Positions 51,291-59,932 are shown, counted from the first letter of the stretch. The stretch: DNA of 64,000 bases from an uncultured Christensenellaceae bacterium (GCA_944381325.1 CALWKS010000001.1:496001-560000), one strand, 5' to 3'. Notes: a model not told the origin generated them from the sequence alone. Made by a program: numbers and translations.

Positions 51291-52292
51291 ATGGCAGTTA
51301 CGTTTGAAAGTTATGAAAGAAGAATAGATAAAATCAACAAGTGCCTCGCCGAGTATGGCATCAAGGACCTCGAAGACGCGAGAAAAATCTGCCTCGACAA
51401 GGGCATCGACGTTGAAAGCATCGTAAAAGGCATTCAGCCTATCGCATTTGAAAACGCAGTATGGGCTTACACCGTAGGCTGTGCTGTCGCTCTCAAGAAG
51501 AACTGCAAGAAAGCCAGCGACGCAGCTGAAGCTATCGGTATCGGTCTGCAGAGCTTCTGCATCCCCGGCTCAGTTGCCGATCAGCGTAAAGTAGGTCTCG
51601 GACACGGCAATCTGGCTGCTATGCTTCTCAGAGAACAGACCAAGTGCTTCGCTTTCCTCGCAGGTCACGAATCCTTCGCTGCAGCTGAAGGCGCTATCGG
51701 TATCGCTCGTACCGCAAACACCGTAAGAAAAGAGCCTCTTCAGGTTATCCTCAACGGTCTCGGTAAGGACGCTGCTCAGATCATCAGCCGTATCAACGGT
51801 TTCACATATGTTCAGACAAAGCTCGACTACTACACCGGCGAACTCAAGATCGTCAACACCACTGCTTACAGCAACGGCGAACGCAGCAAGGTAAGAGTTT
51901 ACGGCGCTGACGACGTTGTAGAAGGCGTTGAGATCATGAAGCACGAGAAGGTTGACGTTTCCATCACCGGCAACTCCACCAACCCGACCAGATTCCAGCA
52001 CCCCGTTGCAGGCACTTACAAGAAGTGGTGCGTTGAAAACGGCAAGAAGTACTTCTCCGTTGCAAGCGGCGGCGGTACAGGTCGTACTCTCCACCCGGAC
52101 AACATGGCTGCAGGTCCTGCAAGCTACGGCATGACCGACACTATGGGTCGTATGCACAGCGACGCTCAGTTCGCAGGTTCTTCTTCAGTTCCCGCACACG
52201 TAGAGATGATGGGTCTTATCGGTATGGGCAACAACCCGATGGTAGGCGCTTCTGTTGCTTGCGCGGTTGCTGTCGAGAAGGCACTTGCATAA
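51291..52292 (+). CDS. GGGtGRT protein, conserved uncharacterised
   Basis: 333 residues, named for the motif SGGGTGRTLHPDNMAAG at about residues 256-272. Other visible segments are SFCIPGSVADQRKVGLGHGNLAAML, FLAGHESFAAAEGAIGIARTANT and DTMGRMHSDAQFAGSSSVPAHVEMMGLIGMGNNPMVGAS. The repeated Gly- and Ser-rich loops suggest a nucleotide or cofactor site. The function is unknown. It lies 14 nt downstream of the NifU-like gene with AAGGAGG before its ATG and shows the same strong codon bias. The two gene products probably act together. Confidence 0.88.
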   Translation: MAVTFESYERRIDKINKCLAEYGIKDLEDARKICLDKGIDVESIVKGIQPIAFENAVWAYTVGCAVALKKNCKKASDAAEAIGIGLQSFCIPGSVADQRKVGLGHGNLAAMLLREQTKCFAFLAGHESFAAAEGAIGIARTANTVRKEPLQVILNGLGKDAAQIISRINGFTYVQTKLDYYTGELKIVNTTAYSNGERSKVRVYGADDVVEGVEIMKHEKVDVSITGNSTNPTRFQHPVAGTYKKWCVENGKKYFSVASGGGTGRTLHPDNMAAGPASYGMTDTMGRMHSDAQFAGSSSVPAHVEMMGLIGMGNNPMVGASVACAVAVEKALA

Positions 52293-52304
52293 GTTTAGTA
52301 AGAG

Positions 52305-52477
52305 GCACCAAAATCACAACGCTCAATCAAAAGCCACTCGTCTTGATGGGTGGCTTTTTTATATACGCTGTGATTTGTGTTTCCCCTTACTTTATCCCCT
52401 CCGACAAAAAGTTTCGCCATTGCTCAACTTTTTGCAAAGTACTTTTCACAAAAAGCGTCGTTTTTGTGAAAAGAAAA
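52305..52477. repeat. Direct repeat copy R1 with embedded terminator
   Basis: About 170 nt that recur at 52568-52740. The unit starts GCACCAAAATCACAA, has an outer inverted pair AAATCACA/TGTGATTT, an inner hairpin AAAGCCAC/GTGGCTTT, a CCTCCGACAAAAAGTTTCGCC stretch, and a distal hairpin CTTTTCACAAAAA/TTTTTGTGAAAAG. Short open frames within are not supported as genes. Confidence 0.8.
52329..52360 (+). terminator. Terminator of the GGGtGRT operon (inside repeat R1)
   Basis: AAAGCCAC pairs with GTGGCTTT around a 12-nt loop, followed by a T-run. It lies about 40 nt after the stop codon. A second copy lies in repeat R2. Confidence 0.85.
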
Positions 52478-52567
52478 TAAATTTTAAAAGCAATGCTATA
52501 TTTTGATTTTTTGTAAATCTGTCAGCTTATAAATTAATAATACGGCTTTCGCTTCGCGTAGCAAAGC

Positions 52568-52740
52568 GCACCAAAATCACAATGCTCAATCAAAAGCCAC
52601 TCGTCTTGTCGGGTGGCTTTTTCATATACGCTGTGATTAGTGTTTCCCCTTACTTTATCCCCTCCGACAAAAAGTTTCGCCTCTGCTCAACTTTTTGCAA
52701 GGTCTTTTCGCAAAAACCATTGTTTTTGTGAAAAGAAAAC
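52568..52740. repeat. Direct repeat copy R2
   Basis: Repeats R1 with a period of about 263 nt. Differences are concentrated in the loops (GATGGG versus GTCGGG) and near the 3' hairpin (CTTTTCGCAAAAACCATTG), so the stems stay intact. The 90-nt spacer between the copies is AT-rich and unique. Confidence 0.75.
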
Positions 52741-52924
52741 TATTTGGAGATTTGTTAATATTTTTATTTAAAGGTTTTTGATTTAAAGATATTATTTTGC
52801 GCTTATCCTGTTTCTATTTTACTTCAAGAATTTTCTTGTTCATTCTCTTATAGAGTCCTTTAAAGCGATTTAAAATGACCGTATTCACAACGGTCTTTCG
52901 CTTAAACAAAATAGCTTTATAAAA

Positions 52925-53203
52925 TCAAGTAAATACAAACGTCAACACGACAGCCGCAACGGACAGTATTGCAAACAGAGGTACGAGCAGACAGAAATAC
53001 CAATGCTTTGTCTTATGTCTGCAAATAAGCATACCTACCAGTCCTCCGACTCCTCCGAGGAACAGACTGCAGAGAAGAAGCGCCGCTTCAGGTATTCTCC
53101 ACTTTCCTTTTTTCGCCTTGGATTTATCAGCGGCGAACATTATAAAAGTTATCAACGTCATAGCGGCAAAAGCCGCTACGACTACGGTTTCAAATATATT
53201 CAT
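52925..53203 (-). CDS. DUF1294 membrane protein
   Basis: 92 residues with three hydrophobic helices. FAADKSKAKKGKWRIPEAALLLCSLFLGGVGGLVGMLICRHKTKHWYF is the DUF1294 core, with the typical DK..A and W RIPE motif and HKT. Function unknown. Its ATG overlaps the EEP gene stop by 4 nt. Confidence 0.9.
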   Translation of the reverse strand: MNIFETVVVAAFAAMTLITFIMFAADKSKAKKGKWRIPEAALLLCSLFLGGVGGLVGMLICRHKTKHWYFCLLVPLFAILSVAAVVLTFVFT

Positions 53204-54297
53204 TTTAGTACGAAAGTCATTGTTGCCGGATTATGATCGCTGTATAAGAAATCGTTGTCAATATTCACAACCTCTTTTACCTCGATATTTGACGACACGA
53301 TAAAGCCGTCAAGAACTACCGTATAGTTTACACCCTTTTCGTAAGGAATGTCGGTACTGCGGCAAGTGGGTGCATTCTGTGCCGCAACGAACGAATAACC
53401 CGTAATAAGGTCGTCGCTTGAAAGCGTATAGACCCATTCGGGACGGTATTGCTGAGATTCAAACATTCCGTCACTGTGCGCGATATCGTGATTGAAATCG
53501 CCGCCGACGATAACGTAATTCCCCTTTTTCTGTTCTTCTTCAAGGAATGTATTGAGCACCTCGAGCTGCTGACGTCTTACAGTTCCGCCCTTATCGTAAG
53601 CAGACATATGACTGTTTGCAATGACCAGCTCTTTGCCGTTTTCAAGCGCGTAACGGGTAACCACAAAGCATCTGTCCAGATCGAAATACTTGGTTATATC
53701 GGTCGCCAGAGGATATTGTCTGCGCAAAGCTGAATCCATCTTATATTTACTGTAAGTAACAAGCGCGGTAAGGCTCTTTCCGTGCGGATCGGTGATAGGA
53801 TAGAACAAATAAGCACTGTCGTAACATATGCCGTAATTGTGCGACTTATCCTTTCCGAAAGTTGAATTGAAGATATCGTATTGATTGATATGATAACTGC
53901 GCGTTGAGTTCAGATCCACTTCCTGAAGAAGCACGAAGTCGTAATCTCCTTCAGCGATCAACTCTGCAGAGCCGTTGGTGTTTTCAAGTACCACTTCTTT
54001 GCTTGCAGCCTTACTGTTTTTACCTGTAACCTCTGTGCCGTCTCTCATTCTTCCGCTGTCCATAAAGAATGAAAATTCGTGATTGTATGCGCCGAATCCC
54101 ACATTATAGGTTGCAATCGAATATTCAGTATTGAGCTGTACGCCTTCAGACTGATTATTTTCAATTTCCACAACGGTATTGTCAGGGATTCTTTCGTAAG
54201 TAAGTCCTACATAACAGACATAGCTCATAACAACGATAAGAGCAACGGCGATCAACGCAAGAATGACGCATGCCGTAACAGCAACAAATTTTCCCAT
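53200..54297 (-). CDS. Endonuclease/exonuclease/phosphatase-family protein, membrane-anchored
   Basis: 365 residues from MGKFVAV. An N-terminal hydrophobic helix (about 5-28) anchors an EEP domain outside the cell. Motifs are ATYNVGFG, LLQEVD (metal Glu), NSHMSAYD (His), GGDFNHD (Asp, Asn) and SDHNPATMTF (final His). The EEP fold cleaves DNA, phospholipids or phosphoesters; the substrate here is not clear. A longer in-frame start at 54636 would overlap the uracil permease antisense region and is rejected. GAGG lies before the chosen ATG. Confidence 0.85.
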   Translation of the reverse strand: MGKFVAVTACVILALIAVALIVVMSYVCYVGLTYERIPDNTVVEIENNQSEGVQLNTEYSIATYNVGFGAYNHEFSFFMDSGRMRDGTEVTGKNSKAASKEVVLENTNGSAELIAEGDYDFVLLQEVDLNSTRSYHINQYDIFNSTFGKDKSHNYGICYDSAYLFYPITDPHGKSLTALVTYSKYKMDSALRRQYPLATDITKYFDLDRCFVVTRYALENGKELVIANSHMSAYDKGGTVRRQQLEVLNTFLEEEQKKGNYVIVGGDFNHDIAHSDGMFESQQYRPEWVYTLSSDDLITGYSFVAAQNAPTCRSTDIPYEKGVNYTVVLDGFIVSSNIEVKEVVNIDNDFLYSDHNPATMTFVLK

Positions 54298-54385
54298 AAT
54301 AACCTCACTACAACAAATTAAAGCTGAACAAAATAGTTCCATATATACACCATTATAAAGCAAGCAGAAAGATAAGTCAATACTC

Positions 54386-54418
54386 ACAAAACGAAGCCTC
54401 CGCTTATGCAGAGGCTTC
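54386..54418 (-). terminator. Terminator of the uraA gene
   Basis: On the minus strand GAAGCCTC pairs with GAGGCTTC around a 10-nt loop, followed by GTTTTG. The poly-U stretch is short, so it may be only moderately efficient. Confidence 0.7.
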
Positions 54419-54457
54419 TGATAAAGATTTGAAAATGCTTTTAAACTATATATTAAA

Positions 54458-56023
54458 TCACTTTGACTCCGAGCTGTTTTCGTCAACGCTGTCTGAGTTT
54501 TCAGTCTCATCTTTAACAGCCAGTTCGTCAGCAGAACTGCCTTCAACCGTTTCTCCGACCTCGACAGGCTGCCCGCTTTCCTGCTTTTCGTCGACTTCGC
54601 CGTAAGCGATTTTAGCTGCAGCGATATCCTCTTCACTGCCCATATTTCTTACTTCGTTCTTGATTTTGGGCAGGACTGCGTTGGCAATGATACCAACTAT
54701 GGTTGCTACGAATACGCCTGACAAGTTCATGCTCACCTTTTCGTCGAATTTAATGGTAATGCCGCCGTTTACAACTATACCGATACCTATAACAAGAATA
54801 AGCGCAACAACAATGATATTGCGGAACTTAGTCATATCGACCTTGGAAGCCGCAAGAGTACGCAGACCTATAGCGGATATCATACCGTAAAGGATGATTT
54901 CAATGCCGCCGCGCACGGGAACGGGAATTGTCTGCAGGAAGCCGCCGAACTTGCCGAAGAAGCCGAGGAAAATCGCAAAGCAAGCTGTCCATCTGAGGAT
55001 CTTGGGATTGTAGTTTCCGGTAGTTGCAAGAACGCCCGTATTTTCACTGTAAGTAGTGTTGCAAGGTCCTCCGAGGAAACCTGCAAGGAGCGTTGCAGCA
55101 CCGTCGCCGAGAAGGGTGCGGTGGAGTCCGGGATCTTTGAAGAAGTCCTTGCCTACTACCGCGCCGTTTGTCGTAATATCTCCGATGTGTTCCATAAAAG
55201 GCACAATTGCGACAATAGCGATTGAAAGCACTGCGCCCCAGTCTTTAAAGCTGGGCAGACTGAAGAACTGAATGCCGTTGGCGTCCTTTGAGACGTAAGG
55301 AATGTTGAACCAGTGAGCATTCACTATACCGCTGAAATCCATTTTTACTACACCGCAGAAATGCAGGATAACGCAAAGAACGTATCCGCACACAATACCG
55401 ATGAGTATAGGTATAATGTTAAATATCTTTAAAACTTTATTCTTTTTAAACTGAACTACGTTGAACAGGATTACGACTGCAGCCGTAAATGCCGCAATTA
55501 TCCAGCTGAGCCATGTGGGAGCAAAACCTGCAGAGCTTGCGCCGCTGGCGTCGTTGATACCGGAGCTTGCAAGACTCAGACCTATAAGAATGATAACAGG
55601 TCCTGTAACTACGGGCGGGAAAACCTTTTTGATCCTTTCCGCACCGAGGAAATATGCGCACAATGCGAACAAGAAGTACAGCAGACCTGCGAACATTATA
55701 CCTGCCTGCGCGATCTGAACTCCCTCCTGAGTGGGCACTCCGTCCGGACCGAGAGTGTACATTGCAACGCACGATATAAACATAAAGCTTGAGCCGAGGA
55801 ATACCGGCACTTTACCCTTCGTGACGAGGTGGAACAGCAATGTTCCCAGACCCGCGGTAACCAGAGCTACCGAAACGTTCAGACCTGTAAGAAGAGGTAC
55901 GAGAATAGTTGCTCCGAACATTGCAAACAAGTGCTGGACGGCAAGCAGATACTCTTTGCCGTTTTCAAGCCTGATTGCATTCCACGCCTTAACGAAGACG
56001 TTGGATTTTGTCTTTTCCTGCAT
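54458..56023 (-). CDS. uraA: Uracil/nucleobase permease, NCS2 family
   Basis: 521 residues with about twelve helices. QHLFAMFGATILVPLLTGLNVSVAL is the N-terminal NCS2 signature, PVFLGSSFMFIS the second, and FMEHIGDITTNGAVVGKDF holds the substrate-contacting Glu region. TTYSENTGVLATTGNYN is the conserved second half-helix pattern. A hydrophilic acidic tail of about 65 residues follows. The presence of an NCS2 uracil-type core and an upstream pyrimidine-type attenuator support uracil as the substrate. AAGGAGG lies 5 nt before the ATG. Confidence 0.92.
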   Translation of the reverse strand: MQEKTKSNVFVKAWNAIRLENGKEYLLAVQHLFAMFGATILVPLLTGLNVSVALVTAGLGTLLFHLVTKGKVPVFLGSSFMFISCVAMYTLGPDGVPTQEGVQIAQAGIMFAGLLYFLFALCAYFLGAERIKKVFPPVVTGPVIILIGLSLASSGINDASGASSAGFAPTWLSWIIAAFTAAVVILFNVVQFKKNKVLKIFNIIPILIGIVCGYVLCVILHFCGVVKMDFSGIVNAHWFNIPYVSKDANGIQFFSLPSFKDWGAVLSIAIVAIVPFMEHIGDITTNGAVVGKDFFKDPGLHRTLLGDGAATLLAGFLGGPCNTTYSENTGVLATTGNYNPKILRWTACFAIFLGFFGKFGGFLQTIPVPVRGGIEIILYGMISAIGLRTLAASKVDMTKFRNIIVVALILVIGIGIVVNGGITIKFDEKVSMNLSGVFVATIVGIIANAVLPKIKNEVRNMGSEEDIAAAKIAYGEVDEKQESGQPVEVGETVEGSSADELAVKDETENSDSVDENSSESK

Positions 56024-56037
56024 AAAAGCCTCCTTAT

Positions 56038-56065
56038 AAAAAAATCACAACCCTAAGGCTGTGAT
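56038..56065 (-). terminator. Attenuator hairpin in the uraA leader
   Basis: On the minus strand ATCACAGCC pairs with GGGTTGTGAT (one wobble) around TTA, followed by seven T. It ends just before the uraA ribosome site AAGGAGG. Confidence 0.85.
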
Positions 56066-56070
56066 AAAAC

Positions 56071-56151
56071 TCAGATAAAAAATGAAAAGGAAAAAGACGC
56101 GACGCATGCGTTGCAATAAATTACGTTTTTAACCATAGTAAACCCGTACAT
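56071..56151 (-). CDS. Leader peptide with U-rich codon tract before uraA
   Basis: A 26-codon ORF starting at 56151 with GAAGG 7 nt upstream. Its last codons spell SFSFSFFI, from TCTTTTTCCTTTTCATTTTTT, a pyrimidine-rich tract. The stop codon is 5 nt before the attenuator hairpin. The layout (promoter, short leader peptide, U-rich tract, terminator) parallels the E. coli pyrBI leader. It is too short for most gene callers. Confidence 0.6.
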   Translation of the reverse strand: MYGFTMVKNVIYCNACVASFSFSFFI

Positions 56152-56182
56152 AAATAAGCCTTCTTCCGTATCCGTTTTCATA

Positions 56183-56212
56183 ATACTATCATATTTTCAA
56201 GCGCTGTGTCAA
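56183..56212 (-). promoter_or_regulatory. Promoter of the uraA leader
   Basis: TTGACA (56207-56212) and TAGTAT (56183-56188) with an 18-nt spacer on the minus strand. The start near 56176 puts the leader peptide SD only about 12 nt downstream. Confidence 0.6.
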
Positions 56213-56278
56213 CATTAGCGGAAAACATTTAAAAATTTGTGCGTGCGTCTGATCGGATTTTCAAGATAAATATAAAAT

Positions 56279-56308
56279 AAAAATATCCGCCTCGCAAGGC
56301 GGATATAT
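56279..56308 (-). terminator. Terminator of the aldo/keto reductase gene
   Basis: ATATCCGCCT pairs with AGGCGGATAT around CGCA, followed on the minus strand by TTTTTATTTTAT. It lies about 40 nt past the stop codon. Confidence 0.9.
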
Positions 56309-56345
56309 CTGTTATTCAATTATAATAATTTACCTGATGAAAGCA

Positions 56346-57197
56346 TCAGAAATTCGCTTCGTCAGGATGCTGACCTCTGCCGCCGAAAGGCTGCATATAG
56401 TCAATAAAATACATGTCAGACGGGGTTATCTCAAAATCGAATACATCTGCGTTTTCAGCCATTCTGTCTCCGTGAACAGACTTGGGCAGCGGCACTGCGC
56501 CGTGCTGAAGAGCCCATCTTACCGCAAGCTGAGCGGGTGTTTTGCCGTACTTGTGCGCCATAGCGACTATCTCACTGTTTTCAAGCACTTCTCCTCTGCC
56601 GAGAGGTCTGTACGCTTCGACAAGAATACCGTTCTCCTTGCAGAAAACAAGCGTTTCAAACTGCGGATATCCCGGGTGCATTTCTATCTGATCAACGGCA
56701 GGCTTTACGGTGCATTTTTCAAGAATACTGAGAATATGATGCGGCAGAAAGTTGGAAAGTCCTATGCTCTTTACTCTTCCGCTTGCCTTGATTTCTTCAA
56801 ACGCTTTCCACGTATCGCAGTTGATTTGCTGCCAGTCGCTGTAATTCTTTGCATTGGCAGGCCAATGTATCAGAAAGAGATCTAGATAATCGAGTCCGAG
56901 GTTTTTCATAGTCTTCTCAAAGCCTTCAAGCGCGCTTTTATATCCTCTGTCAGTACCCCAAAGCTTGCTGGTGATAAACAGTTCTTCCCTCGGGATTTTG
57001 CTGTCCCTGACAGCCTTTCCCACTCCCTTTTCGTTGCCGTATATGAACGCCGTGTCTATATGACGGTAACCGAGAGAAAGCGCTTCTCTCACACAGCCGT
57101 ACGCAGATTCGTCGTCATCTATTTTAAACGTGCCGTAACCAACGCACGGGATTTTGTTGCCGTCGTTAAGAGCGAAACAATCGCGCAAATTTTCCAT
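56346..57197 (-). CDS. Aldo/keto reductase
   Basis: 283 residues, AKR fold of the 2,5-diketogluconate reductase-like type. The catalytic tetrad is visible: Asp in HIDTAFIYG, Tyr in IYGNE, Lys in ITSKLWG, His in LIHWP. The NADP loop at the C-terminus contains LPKSVHGDRMAENADVFDFEIT. The substrate is unknown. It stands alone with its own promoter and terminator. Confidence 0.92.
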   Translation of the reverse strand: MENLRDCFALNDGNKIPCVGYGTFKIDDDESAYGCVREALSLGYRHIDTAFIYGNEKGVGKAVRDSKIPREELFITSKLWGTDRGYKSALEGFEKTMKNLGLDYLDLFLIHWPANAKNYSDWQQINCDTWKAFEEIKASGRVKSIGLSNFLPHHILSILEKCTVKPAVDQIEMHPGYPQFETLVFCKENGILVEAYRPLGRGEVLENSEIVAMAHKYGKTPAQLAVRWALQHGAVPLPKSVHGDRMAENADVFDFEITPSDMYFIDYMQPFGGRGQHPDEANF

Positions 57198-57241
57198 ATA
57201 ACCTCCGATGAGTGCCGAAATGCGGCTGATATCTTAAAATC

Positions 57242-57270
57242 AGTATATCAAAACAATCGCTCGCTAGCAA
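57242..57270 (-). promoter_or_regulatory. Promoter of the aldo/keto reductase gene
   Basis: TTGCTA (57265-57270) and TATACT (57242-57247), 17 nt apart on the minus strand. The remainder of the 57198-57502 gap holds no gene. Confidence 0.65.
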
Positions 57271-57436
57271 TACCCAATTTTAAAATACTTTACAAAACTT
57301 GAGCTATGCCTTTACTGTTAAAGACAGCGCTGAACATCAGCTTTTATCTGAATGTCAATACATATCAAATTCACGCAAAAATCGGCTGAAAAGCGCATCG
57401 GCATTGAATTTTTATGAAAAAATTTTAAAACCCTTA

Positions 57437-57465
57437 TTGACAATGACCCTTCCCGATGCTTTAAT
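57437..57465 (+). promoter_or_regulatory. Promoter of the cytidylate-kinase-like gene
   Basis: TTGACA (57437-57442) and TTTAAT (57460-57465) with a 17-nt spacer. A TATAAT-like sequence also occurs 5 nt further on. Confidence 0.55.
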
Positions 57466-57502
57466 ATAATTAATAACGCTTATATGCGCTAAGGAGTGGA
57501 AA

Positions 57503-58114
57503 ATGGATAAGGTTATAACTATAAGCCGACAATTCGGCAGCGGCGGCAGAGAATTCGGTATAAAACTGGCACAGGCGCTTAGCATACCGTTTTACGATAA
57601 AGAACTGATATCTCTCGCGGCACAAGGCACTGCAATGTGTGAAGAATTTCTTCAGCACCACGAAGAAAGCGCCCCGTCAATGCTTTCAGGGGTTTTCTAT
57701 TCAACATATTTTATGCCTATGTCTGATCAGATTTATATAGCTCAGAGCAACGCTATCAAAGAAATAGCAAAGAAAGGTCCTTGCGTAATACTGGGAAGAT
57801 GCGCTGACACAATTCTCGAAGATTCTGTAAAGATTTACGTGCATGCAGATCTCAAAAAGCGCGTAGCGCGCAAAAACGCTCTCAACCTGGGCATCGATCC
57901 TGACAAAATGGAAGCGCACGTAAAGAAGATCGATAAAAAGCGTAAAAAATATTATGAATTTTACACTTATCAGAAATGGGGTATGGCAGAAAACCACAAC
58001 CTCTGTCTGGACAGCGGACAGATAGGTATAGACGGATGCGTCAAGACTACCCTTGCTTATCTTGAAAGCATAGACAATCATACCGATCTTGAAAACCCGG
58101 GCGTACACGGCTGA
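57503..58114 (+). CDS. Cytidylate-kinase-like family protein
   Basis: 203 residues of the PF13189-type P-loop family. ISRQFGSGGREFGIKLAQAL at about 7-26 is the P-loop region and CVILGRCADTIL near residue 95 is another hallmark. HADLKKRVARKNALNLGIDP corresponds to the lid. It differs from the canonical Cmk, so the actual substrate is not established. AAGGAG lies 9 nt before the ATG. Confidence 0.9.
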   Translation: MDKVITISRQFGSGGREFGIKLAQALSIPFYDKELISLAAQGTAMCEEFLQHHEESAPSMLSGVFYSTYFMPMSDQIYIAQSNAIKEIAKKGPCVILGRCADTILEDSVKIYVHADLKKRVARKNALNLGIDPDKMEAHVKKIDKKRKKYYEFYTYQKWGMAENHNLCLDSGQIGIDGCVKTTLAYLESIDNHTDLENPGVHG

Positions 58115-58142
58115 AAACAAAAAACAGATACATAGCATATTA

Positions 58143-58173
58143 AAAACGCACCCTGAAAACGGGTGCGTTTTTT
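58143..58173. terminator. Bidirectional terminator between the kinase and NSS genes
   Basis: AACGCACCC and CGGGTGCGTT form the stem, with T-runs on both strands. It serves both convergent transcripts. Confidence 0.9.
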
Positions 58174-58218
58174 ATCTTATTTACTTTTTCAAGGATTGTC
58201 GATCTCTTATTCCGTCTC

Positions 58219-59655
58219 TTAAAAACCTATGATATTGAATATAAGAATAAGCAGCATGCACACGGGTGCGACAAATCTTATCATAACGGTAAAATATTTG
58301 TCTCTGAAGCTGTTTACCTTAAGACCTATTTCGTCCTTTATCGCCCTGAAGTTTACAAAATATCCCGCAATAACGCAAGTGCCTATAGCTACAAGAGGCA
58401 TAAGAATACTGTTGCTTACATAGTCGAATATGTCGAGAAGCGTCATATCCCCTATCGAAAGCATTTTCAGCACTCCGAATCCCAGCGAAGACGGAATACC
58501 CAGCAAAAGCACAACGCCGAACACAACAAGACATGCCTGCCATCTCTTCAATCCAAGATTTTCTCTGAGGACGGCGACGATCGCTTCGATAAGCGATATT
58601 GCAGACGTAAGCGCGGCAAACAGAACGAGAAGGAAGAACAGCGCGCCTATAACGTTGCCGCCTGGAATCTGACTGAACACGTTGGGCAGAGATACGAACA
58701 TAAGCGTAGGACCGCTGTTCTGCATAACGTCAGAAGGAGTAGACGAAAAAGCGAACACAGACGGGATTATGATAAGTCCTGCAACGATTGCGAAACACGT
58801 ATCGAATATGCTTATCTGACGAGCGGACTTCTGTATATCCGTATTCTTCTTCATATAAGAGCCGTATGTGATCATAATACACATCGCCAGAGACATCGAA
58901 TAGAACAACTGCCCCAGTGCCGCAAGGAAGACCTCGGCAATATTTACGCCCTCGAGCTTTGGAACGAGAAAGTATTTCACGCCTTCGAGCGCGCCTTCCT
59001 GGCACATTGCGAATATTGCAAGCCCCACAGAAAGAACTGCCAGCAACGGCATAAGTATTTTGCCTATTTTTTCAATACCCTTCTGCACGCCGAAAATAAC
59101 GACCGCAAAAGACAGCAGCGCAAATATGATAAAGAATACGATAGGCTCCCATGACGAAGATATAAAGTTGTTAAAATAAAGCGCGGCGTTTTCTCCCGTC
59201 ATAGCGCCTGTTGTCCCGTCTCCAGAGAGATACGCGAACAGATATTTTGTTACCCAACCGCCGATAACGCAGTAATAAGGCACAATAAGGACAGGTACTA
59301 TCAGGCTGAAAAAGCCGAACCACTTTGTCTTTTTGTTAAGCTTTGCAAACGCACCGATAACGTCTTTGCCGGTATGTCTGCCGATGGCGATCTCAAGCAC
59401 GAGAAGGCTGAAACCGAACGTAACTGCAAGCAATATATAAACAAGCAGAAAAATTCCGCCGCCGTATTTTGCGGCAAGATAAGGGAATCTCCACAGGTTG
59501 CCGAGACCTACGGCTGAGCCTGCCGCGGCGAGAACGAAACCTATTTTACCGGTAAATCCCTTATGTTTTTTTACGTGAAATACCTGTTCTGCAGCTCCTG
59601 TTTCAGCAGTTTCCGCACTCACGTCGTTTGTCTGAAGGTTTTCTTCGTTTTGCAT
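58219..59655 (-). CDS. Neurotransmitter:sodium symporter family transporter
   Basis: 478 residues, NSS (SNF) family, LeuT-like fold with about eleven to twelve helices. FVLAAAGSAVGLGNLWRFPYLAAKYGGGIFLLVY is the first-helix signature. A hydrophilic N-terminus of about 30 residues precedes it. It is expected to import amino acids with sodium; the substrate cannot be read from the sequence. It is monocistronic. Confidence 0.94.
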   Translation of the reverse strand: MQNEENLQTNDVSAETAETGAAEQVFHVKKHKGFTGKIGFVLAAAGSAVGLGNLWRFPYLAAKYGGGIFLLVYILLAVTFGFSLLVLEIAIGRHTGKDVIGAFAKLNKKTKWFGFFSLIVPVLIVPYYCVIGGWVTKYLFAYLSGDGTTGAMTGENAALYFNNFISSSWEPIVFFIIFALLSFAVVIFGVQKGIEKIGKILMPLLAVLSVGLAIFAMCQEGALEGVKYFLVPKLEGVNIAEVFLAALGQLFYSMSLAMCIMITYGSYMKKNTDIQKSARQISIFDTCFAIVAGLIIIPSVFAFSSTPSDVMQNSGPTLMFVSLPNVFSQIPGGNVIGALFFLLVLFAALTSAISLIEAIVAVLRENLGLKRWQACLVVFGVVLLLGIPSSLGFGVLKMLSIGDMTLLDIFDYVSNSILMPLVAIGTCVIAGYFVNFRAIKDEIGLKVNSFRDKYFTVMIRFVAPVCMLLILIFNIIGF

Positions 59656-59690
59656 AATATCCTCCGGTCATTACCTTTAAACATTTTATT

Positions 59691-59719
59691 ATTTTAACAA
59701 TATTATCGGCTTTTAGCAA
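59691..59719 (-). promoter_or_regulatory. Promoter of the NSS transporter gene
   Basis: TTGCTA (59714-59719) and TAAAAT (59691-59696), 17 nt apart on the minus strand. Nothing else is recognisable in the rest of the 277-nt intergenic stretch apart from the terminator below. Confidence 0.6.
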
Positions 59720-59856
59720 CGAAAAAGTCGCATTTCAGACAAATTAAGCATATTTACTGCTGTTTTTGGTCAATTATGTTGATATAACATCGGCTATTTA
59801 TTTTCAAAGTATCAGAGTTTTTGAATATCAAATAAATATTTTCTTTTTGTTGACAT

Positions 59857-59884
59857 AAAAAACCGCGGCAAATGTTGCCGCGGA
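59857..59884 (-). terminator. Terminator of the 59933-60649 gene
   Basis: CCGCGGCAA pairs with TTGCCGCGG around a 3-nt loop, followed on the minus strand by TTTTTTATG. Confidence 0.9.
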
Positions 59885-59932
59885 AATTCCCGATCGAATT
59901 TTATTCTTTAACCTATATCAACTTGCTTCTTT

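Noticed and set aside
52259..52506. ORFs at 52255-52506 and 52259-52480
   Set aside because: They overlap the end of the GGGtGRT gene, cross the terminator and translate the repeat.
54298..54636. 113-codon extension of the EEP-family gene
   Set aside because: It runs antiparallel-free through the end of uraA and its terminator, with low-complexity basic sequence; the helix-anchored start MGKFVAV at 54297 has a ribosome site.
56024..56200. Purine riboswitch before uraA
   Set aside because: The three-way junction consensus is absent; the leader ORF and terminator explain the region better.
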